DNA of 64,000 bases from Edaphobacter lichenicola (GTDB taxonomy: Bacteria > Acidobacteriota > Terriglobia > Terriglobales > Acidobacteriaceae): NCBI RefSeq assembly GCF_014201315.1, contig NZ_JACHDY010000001.1, forward strand, positions 62,001 through 126,000, given 5' to 3'. Under the pieces are notes generated by a model. That model saw nothing but the letters and a program-made list of their open reading frames with translations. It made no database searches and was not told where the DNA came from. A program made the position numbers and the translations under genes. This document shows positions 47,001 through 53,885 of the stretch, piece after piece; position 1 is the first letter of the stretch; each line of letters starts with the position of its first letter.

Positions 47001-47840
47001 GTACTCGTCGCCGACGAAGCCTTCGCCTCCTCGGCCGGGGGCTCCGTGGCGGTACTGGTCGGGGCCGGGGGGGTGGAAGCGCAGCCAGATGGCGAGGTCC
47101 TCTTCGCGGAGGACGTCGATGGCGAGGAGGACGCGGCGGAGGTCTTCGCCGAGATATTTTGTCCAGTTCTCGCGGATGTAGTCGAGCTGGCCGGTGAGGG
47201 AGTCGGGCGAGGCGAGCAGGGGAGCGCGGAGGGCGTCGAGGAGGCTTCCGACCTCGGGGGAGATGGGGGGGCGGGTGATGAAGTAGTCGGGGAAGGCGGC
47301 GGTGATTTTTTGATAGATGGTTTGCTGCTTGAGGGTAGTGTCTTCGAAGAGCTCGCGGAAGGGGGTGAAGGCTGGGTTGATGTTTGCCAGCCAGAGGAGG
47401 AGGAGCTCTTCGAGGGCTGCTTCACGATTGGGCAGGCCGTCGGTTGTGCCGTTGAGCCACTGGGCTGCGGTGAGATCGCCGCGGTAGACGGCTACGTTGG
47501 GAAACTGGATGGTGAAGGCGAGGAGGAGGCGTTCGATCTCGGCGGCGCTGGCATGGCCGGTGAACCAGCGTACGGCTTCGGCGAAGACTGCGGGGTCTAT
47601 TTCTTTGCGATAACGGGCGATCATCGCGTGGTTGAGCTCATCGATCAGGCCCATGGCGAAGAGAGCGCCGGCGTTGACGACTCGTGTTGGATCAGTCTGC
47701 TGGGTGCGCAGATCCTGGAGCTGTTTTGCCAGCTTTCTGCTTGCAGCGACGTTGGCGAAGACGATGTTGCCGGCGTAGTTGAAGAGCAGATCGTCCAGGT
47801 CCAGTTTTTCTCGGAGAGCGCGGGAGATATGAAATTCCAT
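44037..47840 (-). CDS. very large GH13 alpha-amylase-family protein
   Basis: 1267 residues. About 300 N-terminal residues are helical and unfamiliar. A GH13 barrel (about 310-800) follows with DMVPNHMGIDSNW (region I), the nucleophile Asp in IIRFDAAMVLAKRH (region II), the Glu in GTLLLAEAFWLLES (region III) and a region IV-like MSNPDERTAIDQFG. The C-terminal 400 residues are helical and end in a low-complexity KATPALKATPAPKATPEPKAP tail. No signal peptide is seen, so it is probably cytoplasmic. Beside glgX it likely acts on glycogen, trehalose or maltosaccharides; exact activity is unknown. Confidence 0.82.
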   Translation of the reverse strand: MEFHISRALREKLDLDDLLFNYAGNIVFANVAASRKLAKQLQDLRTQQTDPTRVVNAGALFAMGLIDELNHAMIARYRKEIDPAVFAEAVRWFTGHASAAEIERLLLAFTIQFPNVAVYRGDLTAAQWLNGTTDGLPNREAALEELLLLWLANINPAFTPFRELFEDTTLKQQTIYQKITAAFPDYFITRPPISPEVGSLLDALRAPLLASPDSLTGQLDYIRENWTKYLGEDLRRVLLAIDVLREEDLAIWLRFHPPGPDQYRHGAPGRGGEGFVGDEYIGFEDEYFTGPDGRRRRYGHDYQAPLNEYEAFSADQAWMPTVVLMAKSTYVWLEQLSKKYLRHIHRLDQIPDEELHLLADRGITGLWLIGLWERSVASRTIKRLRGHHDAVASAYSLKEYQIADDLGGNHAYENLRDRAARTGIRLASDMVPNHMGIDSNWVIEHPDWFLYRWESPFPVYRFEGPDLSTDSRVEIKIEDHYYDQSDAAVVFRLRHHRDGATRYMYHGNDGTTFAWNDTAQLDYSKAAVREHVIQVILHVARLFPIIRFDAAMVLAKRHVQRLWFPLPGTGGSIPSRSENAMTQEEFDALMPHEFWREVVDRVAVEVPGTLLLAEAFWLLESYFVRTLGMHRVYNSAFMNMLRDEENAKYRSYLKKTIEFDPDILKRYVSFMSNPDERTAIDQFGSGDKYFGVCTLLATLPGLPMFGHGQIEGYTERYGMEFKQAKMEEWPNESLVARHQHEIAPLLKNRRLFAESTNFVLYDFWTDHGTVDENVFAYSNRSHGQRAVILYNNSYGSTRGTIHFSAASVDKATGHLRQRSLSEGLDLPYNYFTFFAYRDTAHGLEYLCRSTDLHHTGLSVDLRGYQYAVLINWRELHATAEQPWDQLFDALNGAGVYSVEEALSKLRLRPLHEAFRQALSDNNIRAFATVAAELAAVQTTSPSAKLPTTKSASPAPTPIERPALDPRLQPFVKCSQRFFEKVLQAQPAEFEQTPAPSDHRAAADTPSPTYLTLCETMAKAATHLIAISKNFSTTLPPTVSNFLPGSKAALPTEQLWAPVLAWITLHSLPHHDQADLFDKLQLRSALSETFTAIGMEGENTWRAAARVRILLSQTDTSPAATRTEKLWSDPDVRWLAGVNESSGNTYFNKEGFEELLGWLQLPALLKAAEQSPTDADSVTNLNASVLMACQSAQKSGYNLGLYLAPEPSTTDEEDPTSAPELTTASVSKATPALKATPAPKATPEPKAPLALKENSAPEKPAKPTGEAP

Positions 47841-48104
47841 GCAGGGTTCCTCGTGCAGAATGCTTCGTCGCGCTCCAATCCTAATGGACCGGATTTGTGT
47901 TGTTTAGAGAAAAACGACGGCCACAAAGATTGGCCTGTATCGTCGGAAGCCAGCTGCGACGAAATGGATGCCTCGCCAACAGTTTGGAATAAGGATGACA
48001 GGCTTGCTTACGTGTCGCAACCAGCGCATGTTACGGGCTCGGAATTCAGCGTCCGTATGATACGCGCTCGATGATGGAGGTGTATTTCTGGCTGTCCTTA
48101 TGGT

Positions 48105-48786
48105 AGTGGGTCAGTTTGGGAGTGAATGCCCGAAGTTTCCGATAACCCGACTTTCCGGGACTTCCCCGATATTTTTCATGGAACACTTGGATATGGCACT
48201 TCTTGAGGACGCAGTGCGATTTGGCGGGATGGTCCTGGCTCACGCAGCTTGGATTGCGTCCCAGTTGGAAGACGGGGCGTTGGTATGTCCCTTCGCGGTA
48301 ATTCAAACCGGTAATCAACGTGAGGTCGTTCCGTTTGAGTCCGACAGCCAAGCTGAATCCATTGAGCGCGGTAAGGCAAGTTTTCAAGACTTCAGCCGAA
48401 AAGTCGATCTCTGGAGCTTCGCACGTGAGGGGCTCCGATCTTATCCCGGCTCTGATGAAACCAAAGTTGATGTTCTCACCGTGACAGCTTGGAAACGCGG
48501 CTTGGATGAGCCAATCGTTTTGCAGCAAGCTTTTATTCCGCGAGCGACGGGTAAGTTCAAGCTACTCGGATCGCTGGATGTATCCATTCACGGAATGATT
48601 CCTCCGGAGCCGATGCATTCAGTACTAAGGACGATTGCGTTGGAGGGCGCCCGGCAGCATCCACAAGGCGACTCATGGACGTTGTAGAGCGTGTTTTAGA
48701 GTTTGCTGCCTGAGCACCTTGTGTAGCGGAGTGAAAAACGGGGTTTTCGGCAACTGTGGTTGCCTTGAAGTTCAAACTGACCCACT
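48105..48786. mobile_element. possible remnant mobile element bounded by 14-nt inverted repeats
   Basis: AGTGGGTCAGTTTG occurs at 48105-48118 and, inverted and exact, at 48773-48786. The ends resemble the GGGTCA-type termini of IS21-like elements (recalled, not checked). Only one small unknown gene lies inside; no transposase is recognised. The right end touches the stop codon of the DUF2063 gene. Confidence 0.4.
48178..48687 (+). CDS. unknown protein inside the inverted-repeat-bounded segment
   Basis: 169 residues from the ATG at 48178 (MEHLDMALLEDAVRFGGMVLAHAAW); an earlier ATG at 48100 would run through the inverted repeat. The protein is mixed alpha/beta with QREVVPFESDSQAESIERG and VDVLTVTAWKRG strings and no signal peptide. 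I recognise no family. Its reading frame is clean and it may be cargo of the flanking repeats. Confidence 0.5.
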   Translation: MEHLDMALLEDAVRFGGMVLAHAAWIASQLEDGALVCPFAVIQTGNQREVVPFESDSQAESIERGKASFQDFSRKVDLWSFAREGLRSYPGSDETKVDVLTVTAWKRGLDEPIVLQQAFIPRATGKFKLLGSLDVSIHGMIPPEPMHSVLRTIALEGARQHPQGDSWTL

Positions 48787-49676
48787 CAGGACGCTAGCTT
48801 GGGGGGTGGCTTGCAGAACCAGCCTAGCTCTGAGGCGTGGGCGAAGTATTCCTGAATCTTCGCGGCCTGCTGCTCGGCGGGGAAGGTGCTTTCGCTGAAG
48901 GCGATCTCGAGCGACTGCCCGAGGAGAGTGCCGCTCTGCAGCGCGGAGAGCAGGCGGTAGGCTTCGGGATCGATGCGGCGGTAGTAGACGGAGTTCTCGT
49001 AGCGGTGGACGGCGAGATGGATCTGCGAGCGGCGCATGGCGGGGAGGCGGGTTCGCTTTGCCTGCTTGCGCTCGGTGACGGCGTTGCTCATGATGTCGCT
49101 GGGTGCGGTCTGGCGGTGGACGGCCAGGACGAGTTCGTCTACGGGATAGCTTAGGTCGAGCAGTTGGAGATGAGGTTGAAGGAAGAGGGGGGATGCTGCG
49201 CCGAGATCGCCGAAGTCGGCGGTAGTGAGCGGGGCAAGGTCGGCACTGTCGAAGGCTTCTACGTAGGCCCACTCGAGACGCGCTATATCGAGGAGGAGGG
49301 CATGACGCCGGGGAGAGAACTCGGGGTGCGATTCGAGCCACTTCGGAAGCTTGGCACCGAGGTTGCGCAGGGTGAAGGAGGTGGAGGGATTCTCGCGGAG
49401 GTAGGCGAGGACCATGCTGTCGAACTTCTTCGCACCGAGGACGGCGCCGAGGGCGGGGAAGTCTTCGGATACGGCTCCGATGACGCGGAACCAGTACTGC
49501 CGGTTGTAGATTTCGAGGCGATCGAAGGAGGAGAGGCGGTCGTTGGGCTTGATGTAGCTGCTGGCGAGCTCGTGAGTCGAACGCCCGTTGGGGGTTGCCA
49601 GCTGCATCTGAAAGTCGGGTGTGAGAGGACGCGTTACGTCTTCGGCCATGCGGCGTTGCAGTTCGAGGAGGTTCAC
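48786..49676 (-). CDS. DUF2063/HvfC-like bufferin maturation partner
   Basis: 296 residues with the DUF2063 N-terminal signature (LQRRMAEDVTRPLTP, then RLEIYNRQYWFRVIGAVSEDFPALGAVLG). Proteins of this family (BufC/MbnC type) pair with DUF692 enzymes and recruit the precursor peptide. The start overlaps the DUF692 gene end by 4 nt, so the two are translationally coupled. The stop codon overlaps an inverted repeat, so the extreme C-terminus may have been altered by an insertion. Confidence 0.85.
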   Translation of the reverse strand: MNLLELQRRMAEDVTRPLTPDFQMQLATPNGRSTHELASSYIKPNDRLSSFDRLEIYNRQYWFRVIGAVSEDFPALGAVLGAKKFDSMVLAYLRENPSTSFTLRNLGAKLPKWLESHPEFSPRRHALLLDIARLEWAYVEAFDSADLAPLTTADFGDLGAASPLFLQPHLQLLDLSYPVDELVLAVHRQTAPSDIMSNAVTERKQAKRTRLPAMRRSQIHLAVHRYENSVYYRRIDPEAYRLLSALQSGTLLGQSLEIAFSESTFPAEQQAAKIQEYFAHASELGWFCKPPPKLAS

Positions 49677-50566
49677 GAGTGCACGACCTCTCTGGCGTTT
49701 TCCTGCACAGCGCTTTCGGAAGGGATGAGAACTTCCTTTGGCGTCAGATACTGCGTCGCCTTGAGGGCTTCGGAGTGAACTTCGTCGAAGGACGGGATGT
49801 TATCGTCCCACTCGAGGAGGGTTGCGGTGGGGCCGACGCGCTCGATGGCCCGGGCGTAGAGATGCCATACGGGGTCGAGCACGGGATGATCGTGGGTGTC
49901 GAGGATGTACTTTTCGAACTTCGAGTGTCCGGCGATGTGGATCTGCGCGACGCGTTCGGCGGGGACGCTGTTGACGTAGTCGAAGGGGTTGAAGCTGTGG
50001 TTCTGCGACGAGACGTAGATGTTGTTGACGTCGAGCAGGATGCCGCAGTCGGCGGCTTCGACGACTTCATTGAGAAACTCCCACTCGGTCATCTGGGACT
50101 CGTGAAACTCGGCGTAGCTGCTGACGTTTTCGACGGCGATGGGGATCTCAAGGAAGTCCTGAACCTCGCGGATGCGGGCGGCTGTGGCCCTGACCGCTTC
50201 GAAGGTGTAGGGCATGGGGAGGAGGTCGTGGGTGTAACGGCCGTCGACACTGCCCCAGCAGAGGTGATCGGAGAGCCAGGGGGTTTTGGTGCGGCGGGTG
50301 AGGGTCTTGAGGCGCTTGAGATGTTCGCGGTCAGCTGGCTGGACGGAGCCGAAGTACATGGAGACGCCGTGCTGGACGACGCGATAGCGTTCGAGGATCT
50401 GATCGAGGACCTTGAGCGCGCGGCCGCCGTCGACCATGTAGTTTTCGGAGATGATCTCGAACCAGTCGACGACGGGCTTTTCGGCGAAGATGTGGTCGTA
50501 GTGCGGGACGCGAAGGCCGATCCCTACGCCGTAGTCGCTGAATCCGTTGAAGCGATTGGCAGGCAT
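49673..50566 (-). CDS. DUF692 multinuclear iron oxidative enzyme (MNIO, BufB/MbnB type)
   Basis: 297 residues from the ATG at 50566, preceded by a strong AGGGGAG site; a start at 50623 is less likely. The barrel carries the metal ligands typical of MNIOs: His in LSDHLCWG, Glu in AVENVSSYAEF, Asp/Asn in LLDVNNIYV, His in QIHIAGHS, Asp/His in DTHDHPV and Glu in LLEWDDN. MNIOs oxidise cysteines of ribosomal precursor peptides into thiooxazole- or oxazolone-type groups. It lies 78 nt after the Cys-rich precursor gene and overlaps its DUF2063 partner. Confidence 0.9.
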   Translation of the reverse strand: MPANRFNGFSDYGVGIGLRVPHYDHIFAEKPVVDWFEIISENYMVDGGRALKVLDQILERYRVVQHGVSMYFGSVQPADREHLKRLKTLTRRTKTPWLSDHLCWGSVDGRYTHDLLPMPYTFEAVRATAARIREVQDFLEIPIAVENVSSYAEFHESQMTEWEFLNEVVEAADCGILLDVNNIYVSSQNHSFNPFDYVNSVPAERVAQIHIAGHSKFEKYILDTHDHPVLDPVWHLYARAIERVGPTATLLEWDDNIPSFDEVHSEALKATQYLTPKEVLIPSESAVQENAREVVHS

Positions 50567-50644
50567 GTCTCCCCTTTTGTTAAAGAATGGTGAAGATATC
50601 TGGAGGCTTGAAGAGATGATCAAGCCTCCAGACAGGGGAGTTGC

Positions 50645-50929
50645 TTAGGCGAGCGAGGGCTTGGAGCCGTCGGTGGCGCATCCGCCCTTGCCTTTGCAGT
50701 CGTTCTTTCCGGGGTGCTTGCCGCCGCCCTGACCCTTACAGTCGTTCTTGCCCTTGCAGGAGTGCTTCGGAAGATCGGGCTTGTCCTGGGCGATGAGGAC
50801 GCCGGCGTGAACGGTGGTGGTCGGCGTGTTGTTGGCTGGCGCGGTCTGTGCATTCATACGGACAGCGGTGCCGCCCAACAGGCCTGCGAACGCGGCGGCC
50901 AAAGCGAGAGATTGTGCTGAATTCTTCAT
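50645..50929 (-). CDS. bufferin-like metal-binding RiPP precursor
   Basis: 94 residues from the ATG at 50929 (good GGAAAGG site; 50959 is an alternative). A signal peptide (MKNSAQSLALAAAFAGLLGG, cleavage near residue 28) makes it periplasmic. The core has four Cys at 58, 64, 78 and 84 in two C-x5-C units with near-repeat contexts (CKGKNDCKGQGG and GKNDCKGKGGC), plus His residues. This is the pattern of bufferins, whose cysteines are modified by the neighbouring MNIO to chelate copper. Copper is expected by analogy; the metal is not shown here. Confidence 0.85.
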   Translation of the reverse strand: MKNSAQSLALAAAFAGLLGGTAVRMNAQTAPANNTPTTTVHAGVLIAQDKPDLPKHSCKGKNDCKGQGGGKHPGKNDCKGKGGCATDGSKPSLA

Positions 50930-51083
50930 AGTGATGAGCCTTTCCTGGTTGAGCCGCACGCGAGAACGCGCCGGACGTGGATGGTGGCTACTCGGATCGT
51001 AGCAAGAAGTTAACGGCGAAACTCCCTACTTCGGATTGCATTCGCGGCAAGGATAGTTCGCCGATTTTTTCCTTGCCGCTGAG

Positions 51084-51111
51084 TTCGACTACGTCAAGGC
51101 ACAAAGGTTAC
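51084..51111 (-). promoter_or_regulatory. ECF-type promoter of the bufferin operon
   Basis: Read on the - strand: CCTGTAACC (GTAACC at 51106-51111), a 16-nt spacer, then GTCGAA (51084-51089). It is directed toward the precursor gene, about 155 nt upstream of its ATG. The same arrangement occurs at 51146 and 51842. Confidence 0.65.
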
Positions 51112-51145
51112 AGGTACGGCAGAACATCGGAAGGCTATCACTTCT

Positions 51146-51173
51146 GTAACCTTTTGGCTCGGGGCTACTCAAA
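51146..51173 (+). promoter_or_regulatory. ECF-type promoter of the peroxiredoxin gene
   Basis: TCTGTAACC (GTAACC at 51146-51151), a 16-nt spacer, then CTCAAA (51168-51173). It is back to back with the bufferin promoter and about 68 nt upstream of the peroxiredoxin ATG. Confidence 0.65.
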
Positions 51174-51240
51174 CCGGGACACGTTGGATAAATCCATGGC
51201 GGCGAGGCCGGAGCAATGGCGCGCTTGCCGGAGTTGAAGA

Positions 51241-51819
51241 ATGATCGCGAAGAAATTCCTAGTATTGGCTTTAGGCTTCTTGATGATGGGCTCTGCGCCG
51301 TTGACAACTGCGGAGACGCCAGAGGTGGGGCAGAAGGCGCCGGAGTTCCACCTGTCGACTCCGGATGGGCACCCTTTGAGTCTGTCGGAGTTTAGCGCGA
51401 AGGGGACCGTAGTGCTGGTTGTGCTTCGGGGATTTCCCGGCTACCAGTGCCCGTACTGCCAGAAGCAGGTGCATGACTTTGTGACGAACGGTGAGAAATT
51501 TGTGACGGCAGGCGCGGAGGTGATTCTGGTCTACCCTGGGCCGCCTGCCGACCTTGATCAGCATGCGAAGGAGTTCCTGACGAAAGAGAATCCACTGCCG
51601 GGGAATGTGCACCTGGTCATCGATCCGGACTACGCTTTCACGAATCAGTATGGGCTTCGCTGGGATGCGCCGCATGAGACTGCTTATCCTTCTACTTTTT
51701 TGATCGACCGCGGGAGCACAGTCTTCTTCAGGAAGGTGAGTCATGGGCATGGTGACAGAACGACTGCGGCGGATGTTCTTGGCGAACTCGAGCGCGATAG
51801 GGCTGCGCACTCGCACTAG
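51241..51819 (+). CDS. exported peroxiredoxin (AhpC/TSA fold)
   Basis: 192 residues with a signal peptide (MIAKKFLVLALGFLMMGSAPLTTA). The thioredoxin-fold domain has Cys70 and Cys73 in GFPGYQCPYCQKQ, the position of the peroxidatic Cys in AhpC/BCP-type enzymes. It should reduce peroxides in the periplasm. It is transcribed divergently from the bufferin operon and shares its promoter pattern, suggesting a joint response to metal or oxidative stress. Confidence 0.85.
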   Translation: MIAKKFLVLALGFLMMGSAPLTTAETPEVGQKAPEFHLSTPDGHPLSLSEFSAKGTVVLVVLRGFPGYQCPYCQKQVHDFVTNGEKFVTAGAEVILVYPGPPADLDQHAKEFLTKENPLPGNVHLVIDPDYAFTNQYGLRWDAPHETAYPSTFLIDRGSTVFFRKVSHGHGDRTTAADVLGELERDRAAHSH

Positions 51820-51841
51820 TTTTATTGACGACGGTGGAGCT

Positions 51842-51869
51842 GTAACCAATTCCATCGCGGTGGTTCTAA
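51842..51869 (+). promoter_or_regulatory. ECF-type promoter of the doxX-sigma-antisigma operon
   Basis: GCTGTAACC (GTAACC at 51842-51847), a 16-nt spacer, then TTCTAA (51864-51869). It is the third copy of the same pattern, about 104 nt upstream of doxX, implying that the sigma factor controls its own operon. Confidence 0.6.
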
Positions 51870-51972
51870 GTAGATGCAGGTCCCAACAGGTTCCTGGCCG
51901 AGCCTGCATCAAGATCGGGGCCTGCATAAGATTTATTATTCCGCTCGACGCAGTGGAGAAGAGAGGGTTGTG

Positions 51973-52446
51973 ATGAAAAAACTGCTTGAGCTGTATGCGA
52001 AGTTTGCGACGCTGGCCTCTTATTTTCAATCGCCATTTCTGCTGGTGGTGCGGCTCTACTGGGGTTGGCAGCTGGTCCAGAGCGGATGGGGGAAGCTGCA
52101 TCATCTGGACAAGATCACCGCTTTCTTTACGAGCCTGAATATTCCGTTTCCTGCTGTGAACGCTCCGTTTGTCTCCGGGTTGGAGTTTTTCGGTGGCCTT
52201 CTGTTGATTGTGGGGCTTGGATCACGTCTGATTGGATTGCTGCTGACGATCAATTTGCTGGTGGCGTATTGGACTGCAGATCGAGAGGCGCTGTTTGCCG
52301 TATTCTCGGATCCTGGCAAGTTCTATAACGCCGATCCGTACACGTTTCTATTCGCGGCTGCGATGGTTCTGGTGTTTGGGGCGGGGCTGTTCTCTGTCGA
52401 TGCGTTGTTGAAGAGGCGTTATCGAGAATGGATCGAGAAGCAATGA
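51973..52446 (+). CDS. DoxX-family membrane protein
   Basis: 157 residues from the ATG at 51973 (GAGAGGG site); a start at 51874 has no family similarity. Four membrane helices and the DoxX signature (LLVVRLYWGWQLVQSGWGKL, GLEFFGGLLLIVGLGSRLIG) are visible. DoxX proteins occur in bufferin loci of other bacteria (gigD-like). Its stop overlaps the sigma-factor start (ATGA), so it is the first gene of a doxX-sigma-antisigma operon. Confidence 0.85.
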   Translation: MKKLLELYAKFATLASYFQSPFLLVVRLYWGWQLVQSGWGKLHHLDKITAFFTSLNIPFPAVNAPFVSGLEFFGGLLLIVGLGSRLIGLLLTINLLVAYWTADREALFAVFSDPGKFYNADPYTFLFAAAMVLVFGAGLFSVDALLKRRYREWIEKQ

Positions 52447-53066
52447 CTGCAACCTCCGAGAACAGGAATGAAGCTCAAATGATCGCCTCAATTCTTGCGG
52501 GGGGCAATACGCATGAGTTTCATGACCTGATTCAGCCGTACGAGCGCAGCGTGTACAGCATGGCTTTGTCGATGTTGCAGAACGAGGCGGATGCAGAGGA
52601 CGCGGCGCAGGAGGCGTTTCTCAAGGCGTTTCGCAATCTGGAGAAGTTTCGCGGCGAGGCGAAGTTCAGCACATGGCTGATCAGCATTACTCTGAACGAG
52701 GCCCGGAGCCGGCTGCGGCGGAAGAAGACCGCTAAGACGGAGTCGCTGGATGAGTTGCAGGAAGGCGGGCATGTGTCGCCGGCGCTGCTGCGGGACTGGC
52801 GGGAGATTCCCTCCGAGGCCCTGGAGCGGCAGGAGGTACGGCTGTTGCTGCAGGATGCGATTGGCGATCTGCCGTTGATCTATCGCGAGGTTTTTGTGCT
52901 GCGTGATATGGAGGATTTGAGCGTCAACCAGTCGGCGGAGGCGCTTGGCATCAGTGTTGCGGCAGCAAAAGTGAGATTGCACCGGGCACGGCTGATGCTG
53001 CAAAAGCGGCTGGCTCCGCAGTTGAAACAGGTGATGCCGAAGCGGAGGTGGTTCCCATGGTTCTAG
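52443..53066 (+). CDS. ECF-type RNA polymerase sigma factor
   Basis: 207 residues from the ATG at 52443, which overlaps the doxX stop; an ATG at 52428 is the alternative. Region 2 is seen in NEADAEDAAQEAFLKAFRNL and FSTWLISITLNEARSRLRRKK, and region 4 in DLPLIYREVFVLRDMEDLSVNQSAEALGISVAAAKVRLHRARL. It should bind the three GTAACC promoters nearby (inference). The anti-sigma gene overlaps its end. Confidence 0.9.
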   Translation: MTATSENRNEAQMIASILAGGNTHEFHDLIQPYERSVYSMALSMLQNEADAEDAAQEAFLKAFRNLEKFRGEAKFSTWLISITLNEARSRLRRKKTAKTESLDELQEGGHVSPALLRDWREIPSEALERQEVRLLLQDAIGDLPLIYREVFVLRDMEDLSVNQSAEALGISVAAAKVRLHRARLMLQKRLAPQLKQVMPKRRWFPWF

Positions 53067-53335
53067 AGTGCAAGCATGTGTGGGAGCATATCTCCGGCTA
53101 TCTGGATGGGACTCTGGATGCGGCGGTGCTGGAGGATGTGCAGAAGCATCTGGAGCACTGCGAGATCTGTTCGGCGATTCTGGATTCGACGCGCAATATT
53201 CTGATCCTGACCGCGGATGAGAGGGTCTTCGAGCTGCCGCTGGGCTTTAGCGAGCGGCTCCATGCGAGGCTGGAGGCGGAGATGCGGGGACCTCGCGGGA
53301 CTGGGGAAGAGATTGGGGAAGAGGGCGATAGCTAA
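53057..53335 (+). CDS. zinc-finger (zf-HC2) anti-sigma factor, soluble
   Basis: 92 residues from the ATG at 53057 (GTG at 53048 is the alternative), overlapping the sigma-factor gene. The ZAS zinc motif is present: early Cys/His in ECKHVWEHISGYLDG and HLEHCEIC (HxxCxxC). There is no membrane helix, so it should sense a cytoplasmic signal such as thiol oxidation or metal, not an envelope signal. The tail is acidic and Gly-rich. Confidence 0.85.
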   Translation: MVLECKHVWEHISGYLDGTLDAAVLEDVQKHLEHCEICSAILDSTRNILILTADERVFELPLGFSERLHARLEAEMRGPRGTGEEIGEEGDS

Positions 53336-53796
53336 GTGGCGTGGTGGAGGAGGGAGTGGAGGATACCCTCGGCGGCTACCAGGAGGAGGGTGGCGATGGC
53401 GAGCGTGATCTGGAGGAACTCCGATCGACGCTGGCTGGGAGTGGCAGGCTGGGTGCGCCACTGCGACGAAGGGCGGGTGCGCAGGGAGCGAATGCGCCAG
53501 AGGACGTAGAGGTTGATGAGGGAGCCGAGGGTGGCGGCGATCATCATGGGGATTCGGATGGCGTCGCTGTGGAAGCCGGTGGGAGGCGGGTGGATGCCGA
53601 AGGTTGCCGAGGCCAGGGCGCTGAGACCGATGGCAACACGAACTCCACTGAGGGCGATGACGGCGGTGCAGGCGCTCTGCAGAACGATGAAGACGAGGCT
53701 GGTGGCGGTGACGAGCCAGGTCTTTCTGCTCTCTGGAGCTGGAGCAGCGGGTGGTGCCGGGGGCATAGCTATAGAGGAGCGTGTTTGAAGGGCCAT
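53332..53796 (-). CDS. polytopic membrane protein of unknown function
   Basis: 154 residues with hydrophobic helices near 27-50 (WLVTATSLVFIVLQSACTAVIAL), 55-68, 82-100 (IPMMIAATLGSLINLYVLW) and 128-148. A Pro/Ala-rich N-terminus precedes them. Converges with and overlaps the anti-sigma gene by 4 nt. No family recognised. Confidence 0.55.
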   Translation of the reverse strand: MALQTRSSIAMPPAPPAAPAPESRKTWLVTATSLVFIVLQSACTAVIALSGVRVAIGLSALASATFGIHPPPTGFHSDAIRIPMMIAATLGSLINLYVLWRIRSLRTRPSSQWRTQPATPSQRRSEFLQITLAIATLLLVAAEGILHSLLHHAT

Positions 53797-53885
53797 CTGT
53801 TCCTCTAGTTATAGACGTATCAGACGGCTTGTCGAGGGATCAGGAGAATTTGTCGGCTACATTTTTTTGGAGAGCTCGGGATAGC

